Positions 58,587 to 64,000 of a stretch of DNA of 64,000 nt are shown here, one piece after another; position 1 is the stretch's first letter; the number at the start of each line of letters is the position of its first letter. The DNA lies in the NCBI RefSeq assembly GCF_022539505.1, contig NC_061510.1, positions 226,384,043 to 226,448,042 on the forward strand, written 5' to 3'. Made by a program: the position numbers and the translations under genes. Source of the DNA: Lolium rigidum. Its lineage: Eukaryota > Streptophyta > Magnoliopsida > Poales > Poaceae. The notes under the pieces were generated by a model. It did not search any database and had not been told where the DNA came from. It saw only the letters and a list, made by a program, of their open reading frames with translations.

Positions 58587-58753
58587 GTGTTACAAAATTC
58601 TTATAGATTTATGTCCTCCTTAGAGTGAAGGGTTTTTTTTGCTTCCACTGTACAAATATGTAAACTTGTAAAACTTTATTCCTGAGGGGTCATCAATATA
58701 CAAAGCAGTAGGAGCCTTTCCTACTGTTAAATATTCAAAAAAATAGTTTATCC

Positions 58754-59110
58754 TGGATAAGGCCAAAAGTTAAAATATGAGATCTATGACCATAAGCTTT
58801 CACTGGAGAATAATACTTCACATATAATTTATTTTTATGATATTCCACTCAACTCTATCACAATGCTTCAAATAATGATACAAAATTTCTAGCTTCACCC
58901 TTCAATGATACATGGAATAATTTTTCTTGACTTCATCTTGAGAAATACCAGAACATTTAAAGAGAGAGAATATTGCTTCAATATTATATAAGTGATCATA
59001 AGGTTCCATACTTCCATCACATGTAAATGGTTCTCTCGTATTAGCTTCAACAATGTCAATATGAATAGTAAAAACTCCATTCAAATCTTGGGAGGTTTTC
59101 AAGCTCCTTA
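58754..59110 (-). pseudogene. Gypsy gag, upstream piece
   Basis: The frame from 59102 reads FTIHIDIVEANTREPFTCDG, then EPYDHLYNIEAIFSLFKCSG and SQDEV, the P.(D/E)HL..I..(I/L) start of a plant retrotransposon gag domain. A stop follows near 58902, and the sequence after it (LKHCDRVEWNIIK) continues the domain to the LINE insertion at 58745. Confidence 0.65.
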
Positions 59111-59182
59111 AGAAAAATGCATATAGCTTAATAAAGATAAATTAATAACTTGGTGAGCAGCCATAGATTCAAAGTGTTGCGC

Positions 59183-59200
59183 TCTTCGACAACGGCGCTG
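59183..59200 (-). promoter_or_regulatory. Primer-binding site of the gypsy remnant
   Basis: The minus strand reads CAGCGCCGTTGTCGAAGA four bases after the LTR end at 59205, close to the tRNA-Asp-type TGGCGCCGTTG site common in Triticeae gypsy elements (first bases TGG mutated to CAG). Confidence 0.7.
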
Positions 59201-59204
59201 GAAA

Positions 59205-60660
59205 TGTATCTTGATAACCCACAAGTGTAGTGAATCAATTATATTACCTTTTGATAAGTAAGAGTTTTGAACCCACATGGAGCTAAGGAAATGATTCAGC
59301 ATAATCACCCTTTAGTGAACAAATAAACTTACCACGTTTTTTGGTATTTTGGTTGTATAGTTTACTTAAAAATAAAACACGAATAGAGGTAAAATGTGAA
59401 TAGTAAAATAACAAAAGTTACATGCTCTTTTGAGAGAAATTACAATTCTCTATGCAGCAAGAGGACAAGATCAGTTGTGCACTTATGTGAGTCAAGCGTT
59501 TCTAAGGGCTGGCACGAATTATTAAGCACATGATTTCTATATGAACATGACGGTGCATTTTGTCAAGTTTAATTCTTATTTTGGACGGATCCTAAGATAG
59601 GTGAAGCCATATGCATGGGAAATTACCACCCTAGTGATTGATCCTAAGATTATTTTCATGACCAAGCAAAATATTTAGTAAGACAACTTTCCAACCAACG
59701 CTTAAAGTTTTAGGCTTCCCCCATAAATACCCCCTATTGCAAGTATGAGACTTGGGTCAAGATTTGTGTCACTTCACGTCCCTCATATTTTCCTTAGTCT
59801 AAGGTGCAATCCTAGGAGCCCATATAGGTGAAGTACTTAATACCATCATAGAACGAGATCAAAGTACAACACCTGACCAACTATGAACTCATATTAAATA
59901 GAAACCATGTCCATGACATCCTATGCCCACATGATCATGAGGAACTAATCACAACTCTTAAACATGGACATGATTGGTAGTATAATGGATAAAACACAAT
60001 CTAGTAACTTCACCACCACATGATCTCAAATAATCAAGTACACCCATGCAATAGATATTACAAAGACGGTCTAGGGTTCCAGCCTAATAAAATTGCAAGG
60101 GGGTGGTGTTGATGATCGAGATGATAGAGATGTTGATGGAGAGACTCCCACCTAAACCAAGGAGGAGGAGGACTTAATGATGACGATGCCTTCGATTTCC
60201 TCTTGACTACCATGTCCCGAGGAACAAGAGGACTTTTGCCACCACCGCTATCTCAAAAAAATGCCTAAAAATGGCGTACTTTTTTTGCGAGAGGGAGGAC
60301 CTCATAAAAGGAGGGGCGAGGGGACGCTCGAAGAGCTAGTGGCCCCCCATTGCACAACCAACATGGGGACCGTCCCGTGGGCCTCACTTTGGGCCTTGTG
60401 GCTTCCCTGCTATCCCTCTAGTTCTCAAGATCTTGGTTTCGTGAGTGATTTGTTGTGTAATTTTTATAAAATTATTTATGCTCCGTAAGATTTCCGAAAC
60501 ATGAAAAAAAACATAAGAAAGGTTTTCTCCTTCCCATAATTAAATACCAAAACATGGACTTTGGAAGAAAGTCCCACAGATGATATAAAACATTATAAAT
60601 AACTTCATAATCAAGAATATATGATAGCAATACATGGATCATATGACAAATAAATTGTGA
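59205..60660 (-). repeat. 5' LTR of the gypsy remnant
   Basis: Bounded at 59205 by the PBS spacer. It is non-coding; GC content rises around 60290-60430, as in the transcription-start part of such LTRs. The outer end near 60660 is approximate. Confidence 0.6.
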
Positions 60661-60676
60661 TGTAAAATGCATGTAC

Positions 60677-60784
60677 CAATGTTGTATCCTCGTCAAGAGA
60701 AAGCAGACCTCTGGAAGTACCATCCACAGATTTTATTCTGCCATCACTTAAATTGAGAACCCGTAAACATACTCTGTTTGAGCG
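60677..60784 (-). pseudogene. Isolated exon-like fragment, 36 codons
   Basis: CTGCAG acceptor before 60784 and GTACATG donor after 60677 bound 108 nt open in the phase-0 frame (VCLRVLNLSDGRIKSVDGTS). The upstream tract TTGTCTTTGCTGCAG fits a plant acceptor. I cannot name the protein. It lies in about 370 bp of non-LTR sequence trapped between two LTRs. Confidence 0.4.
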
Positions 60785-61034
60785 CTGCAGCAAAGACAAT
60801 TGATGAAAATTTCCTAAACATATAAGGATCTTTGGATTGTTATGTTATTAGGAAATTTCTGAGTAAATTTATTTACCGAAAGTATCATCGCACAAGCACT
60901 AGCTGACTTAACCTATTAACCACGTGCATGAGACTGCGTATATGTACCAGATGTGCATATGCATGGTACCAAAACTAGTGTGAAGTATGAGAGGAAGAGC
61001 ACGTACATCGCAACCAGGAAGATCGATGCACCAC

Positions 61035-62746
61035 TGATGTCTACGGGTGCTTCTATTCTTGTAGACAGTGTTGGGCCTCCAACAGCAGAGGTTTGTAGAA
61101 CAGCAGCAAGTTTCCCTTAAGTGGATCACCCAAGGTTTATCGAACTAAGGGAGGAAGAGGTCAAAGATATCCCTCTCATGCAACCCTGCAACCACAGAGC
61201 AAGAAGTCTCTTGTGTCCCCAACACACCTAATAGGTGCACTAGTTCGGCGAAGAGATAGTGAAATACAGGTGGTATGAATAAGTATGAGCAGTAGTAACG
61301 ACGCCAGAAAAGTGCTTGCTGGCGTGTGGTTGATGGTGGTAATATTGCAGGAAGTACAGATGCAGTAAAACAGTAAACAAGCAGCGATAGCAGTATTTAG
61401 GAACAAGGCCTAGGGATCATACTTTCACTAGTGGACACTCTCAACTTTGATCACATAACAGAATAAATAAATAGATGCTAGACTCTACACTCTCTTGTTG
61501 GATGATGAACACCACTAACCGTGTAGGATTACACGAACCCTCAATGCCGGAGTTAACAAGCTCCACAATATTCGATGTTCATGTTTAAATAACCTTAGAG
61601 TGCATGACAGATCAACATAACCAAACCAAGTACTAACATAGCATGCACACTTGTCACCTTCACACTACGAAAGGAGGCATAGATCACATCAATACCATCA
61701 TAGCAATAGTTAACTTCATAATCTACAAGAGATCACAATCATAGCCTACGCCAAGTACTACACGATGCACACACTGTCACCATTACACCGTGCATGAGGA
61801 ATAAACTACTTTAATAACATCACTAGATTAGCACAAAGATAAATTGTGATACAAAACACATTGCAATCATAAAGGGATATAAATAAGCACTTCACTATGC
61901 CATTCATAACAGTGAATAAGTATTCTGTGAAATATAGCCTAAGAGATCCACACGGTGCACACACTGTCACCTTTACACACGTGGGACAAGGAGTCTCCGG
62001 AGATCACATAAGTAAAACCCACTTGACTAGCATAATGACATCTAGATTACAAGCATCATCATATGAATCTCAATCATGTAAGGCAGCTCATGAGATTATC
62101 GTATTGAAGTACATAGGAGAGAGATTAACCACATAGCTACGGGTACAGCCCCGAGCCTCGATGGAGAACTACTCCCTCCTCATGGGAGACAGCAGCGTTG
62201 ATGAAGATGGCGGTGGTGTCGATGGAGGAGCCTTCCGGGGGCACTTCCCCGTCCCGGCGGCGTGCGGGAACGGAGACTCCTGTCCCCCAGATCTTGGCTT
62301 CGCGATGGCGGCGGCTCTGGAAGGTTTCTCGTACCGTGGCTTTTCCGTATCGTGTTTTAGGTCAGGGACCTTTATATAGGCAAAGAGGCGGCGTCAGAAG
62401 GTCAACGAGGCGACGACACAACAGGGGGGCGCGGCCCCCCTCTGGCCGCGCCAGGGTGTTGTGTGGGGCCCCCAGGGCTCCCCTCTGGCGGCTCTCGGGT
62501 GTTCTGGAAGCTTCGTGTGATCCTAAGATGCTGGACGTTGATTTCGTCCGATTCCGAGAATATTTCCTTACTAGGATTTCTGAAACCAAAAACAGCAGAA
62601 AACATCAACTGGCCCTTCGGCATCTCGTCAATAGGTTAGTTCCGGAAAACGCATAAATATGACATAAAGTGTGCATAAAACATGTAGATATCATCAATAA
62701 TGTGGCATGGAACATAAGAAATTATCGATACGTCGGAGACGTATCA
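61035..62746 (-). repeat. 3' LTR of a gypsy-type retrotransposon, 1712 bp
   Basis: On the minus strand it runs from TGATACGTCTCCGACGTATC (62746) to CACCCGTAGACATCA (61035). TATATAAA is at 62371-62378. A polypurine tract precedes it (62747-62760), so this is the 3' LTR and the interior lies to the right. Its distal half matches 1-871 in inverse. Confidence 0.88.
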
Positions 62747-62760
62747 GCATCCCCAAGCTT
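62747..62760 (-). promoter_or_regulatory. Polypurine tract
   Basis: The minus strand reads AAGCTTGGGGATGC directly before the LTR start TGATACG. Confidence 0.8.
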
Positions 62761-64000
62761 AGTTTCTGCTCGTTCAGAGCAGGTAAACGATAACAAAGAT
62801 AATTTCTGGGGTGACATGCCATCATAACCTTGATCATACTATTGTAAACACATGTAATGAATGCAGCGATCAAAACAATGGTAATGATATGAGTAAACAA
62901 CTGAATCATAAAGCAAAGACTTTTCATGAATAGTACTTTCAAGACAAGCATCAATAAGTCTTGCATAAGAGTTAACTCATAAAGCAATAAATTCATAGTA
63001 AAGGTATTGAAGCAACACAAAGGAAGATATAAGTTTCAGCAGTTGCTTTCAACTTCAACATATTTATCTCATGGATAGTTGTCAACATAAAGCAATATAA
63101 CAAGTGCAATAGGTAAACATGTAAGAATCAATGCACACAGTTGATACAAGTGTTTGCTTCTAAGATAGAAAGAGTAGGTAAACTGACTCAACATTAAAGT
63201 AAAAGAATGACCCTTCGCAGAGGGAAGCAGGGATTAAATCATGTGCTAGAGCTTTTTAAGTTTTGAAATCATATAGATAGCATAAAAGTAAAGTTTTGAG
63301 AGGTGTTTGTTGTTGTCAACGAATGGTAGTGGGCACTCTAACCCCCTTGCCAAACAGACTTTCAAAGAGCGGCTCCCATGAAGGACGTTATCTCTACCAG
63401 CAAGGTAGATCATCCCTCTTCTCTTTTGTTTACACATGTATTTTAGTTTTATTTATGGTTGACACTCCTCCCAAACTTTTGCTTACACAAGCCATGGCTA
63501 ACCGAATCCTCGGGTGCCTTCCAACATTCACATACCATGAAGGAGTGTCTATTTGCAAAATTAAGTTGCTTACTGATGAATCAGAGCAAAACATGTGAAG
63601 AGAATTATTAATGAAGGTTGATTAATTGGGGGCTGGGAACCCCGCGCCGACTCTTTTTGCCAAATTATTGGATAAGCGGATGAAGCCACTAGTCCATTGG
63701 TGAAAGTTTCCCAACAAGAATGAAAGATAAACACCACATACTTCCTCATGAGCTATAAAACATTGACACAAATCAGAGGTGATAAATTTTGAATTATTTA
63801 AAGGTAGCACTCAAGCAATTTACTTTGGAATGGCGGAGAAATACCATGTAGTAGGTAGGTATGGTGGACACAAATGGCATAGTGGTTGGCTCAAGGATTT
63901 TGGATGCATGAGAAGTATTCCCTCTCGATACAAGGCTTAGGCTAGCAAGGTTATTTGAAACAAACACAAGGATGAACCGGTGCAGCAAAACTCACATAAA
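62761..64000 (-). mobile_element. Interior (3' non-coding part) of the same gypsy-type element
   Basis: AT-rich sequence upstream of the polypurine tract on the minus strand, continuing past the window. No gag or pol motif is visible, which fits the long non-coding 3' interior of Sabrina-like elements. Confidence 0.65.

Larger units (their letters stand above)
57602..58744 (+). mobile_element. 5'-truncated LINE inserted in the gypsy gag
   Basis: AGTTTATCC is present at 57593-57601 and 58745-58753, and an A7 tail lies at 58737-58743. The 3' part encodes the end of ORF2. This is a textbook target-primed insertion: 9-bp duplication, tail, 5' truncation. Confidence 0.85.
56640..60660 (-). mobile_element. 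Gypsy-type LTR retrotransposon remnant (5' LTR, PBS, gag pieces)
   Basis: In minus orientation: LTR (59205 to about 60660), primer-binding site, gag pieces at 58754-59110 and, beyond an inserted LINE, 56892-57592. The 3' side is missing, and the outer LTR end is not clear because no TGATACGTC-like start is visible. Confidence 0.65.

Overview
This window looks like intergenic, transposon-packed nuclear DNA of a grass, most likely the Triticeae (wheat, Aegilops, barley or rye). That rests on the density and kind of elements: a Tat-lineage Ty3/gypsy retrotransposon with an antisense spliced gene, large gypsy LTRs with a TGATACGTC start, several L1-type LINEs with CCHC plus DUF4283 ORF1 proteins, CACTA elements with subterminal repeat arrays, a MULE, PIF/Harbinger and hAT elements and MITEs. 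I see no bacterial gene, rRNA, tRNA or CRISPR array. The only host gene that looks intact is a two-exon CASP-like membrane protein gene at 51.8-52.5 kb on the minus strand.

Layout. 1-871 is the end of a gypsy LTR. 872-18000 is a minus-strand LINE (LINE A) split at 2318/15322 by a 13,003-bp minus-strand Tat-type LTR retrotransposon (2319-15321, TSD GTCGT, 386-bp LTRs differing at one base that I can see). That element carries broken gag and pol on the minus strand and, between pol and its 3' LTR, a spliced gene on the opposite strand. 18.7-22.5 kb is a decayed MULE, followed by a LINE ORF1 piece. 23-28 kb is mostly unassigned. 28087-29562 is a PIF/Harbinger-type element (TSD TAA) holding a hAT MITE (TSD CATACAAG). 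30.6-31.2 kb holds a B3-domain gene with one frameshift. Its promoter resembles that of a Harbinger-like element at 35538-36555. 34.0-35.5 kb is one end of a CACTA with a TNP2 remnant. 37695-38910 is a small CACTA (TSD CAT) inserted in an exon of an unrecognised gene. 41-49 kb holds LINE pieces, including LINE B with a deletion through its reverse transcriptase. 54995-56374 is a second small CACTA (TSD GAT). 56.6-60.7 kb is a gypsy remnant cut by a 5'-truncated LINE (TSD AGTTTATCC). 61035-64000 is the 3' LTR and part of the interior of another gypsy element, of the same LTR family as 1-871 but inverted.

How it fits together. Nearly all coding sequence belongs to mobile elements, and most is broken. 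Target-site duplications give a clear nesting order. The most unusual points are: the Tat element, which inserted recently judging by its LTRs yet has many coding lesions and so was probably mobilised in trans; its antisense multi-exon gene and repeated polypurine-tract-like motifs; and the CACTA insertion whose removal restores an exact reading frame. All names come from reading motifs; no database search was possible.
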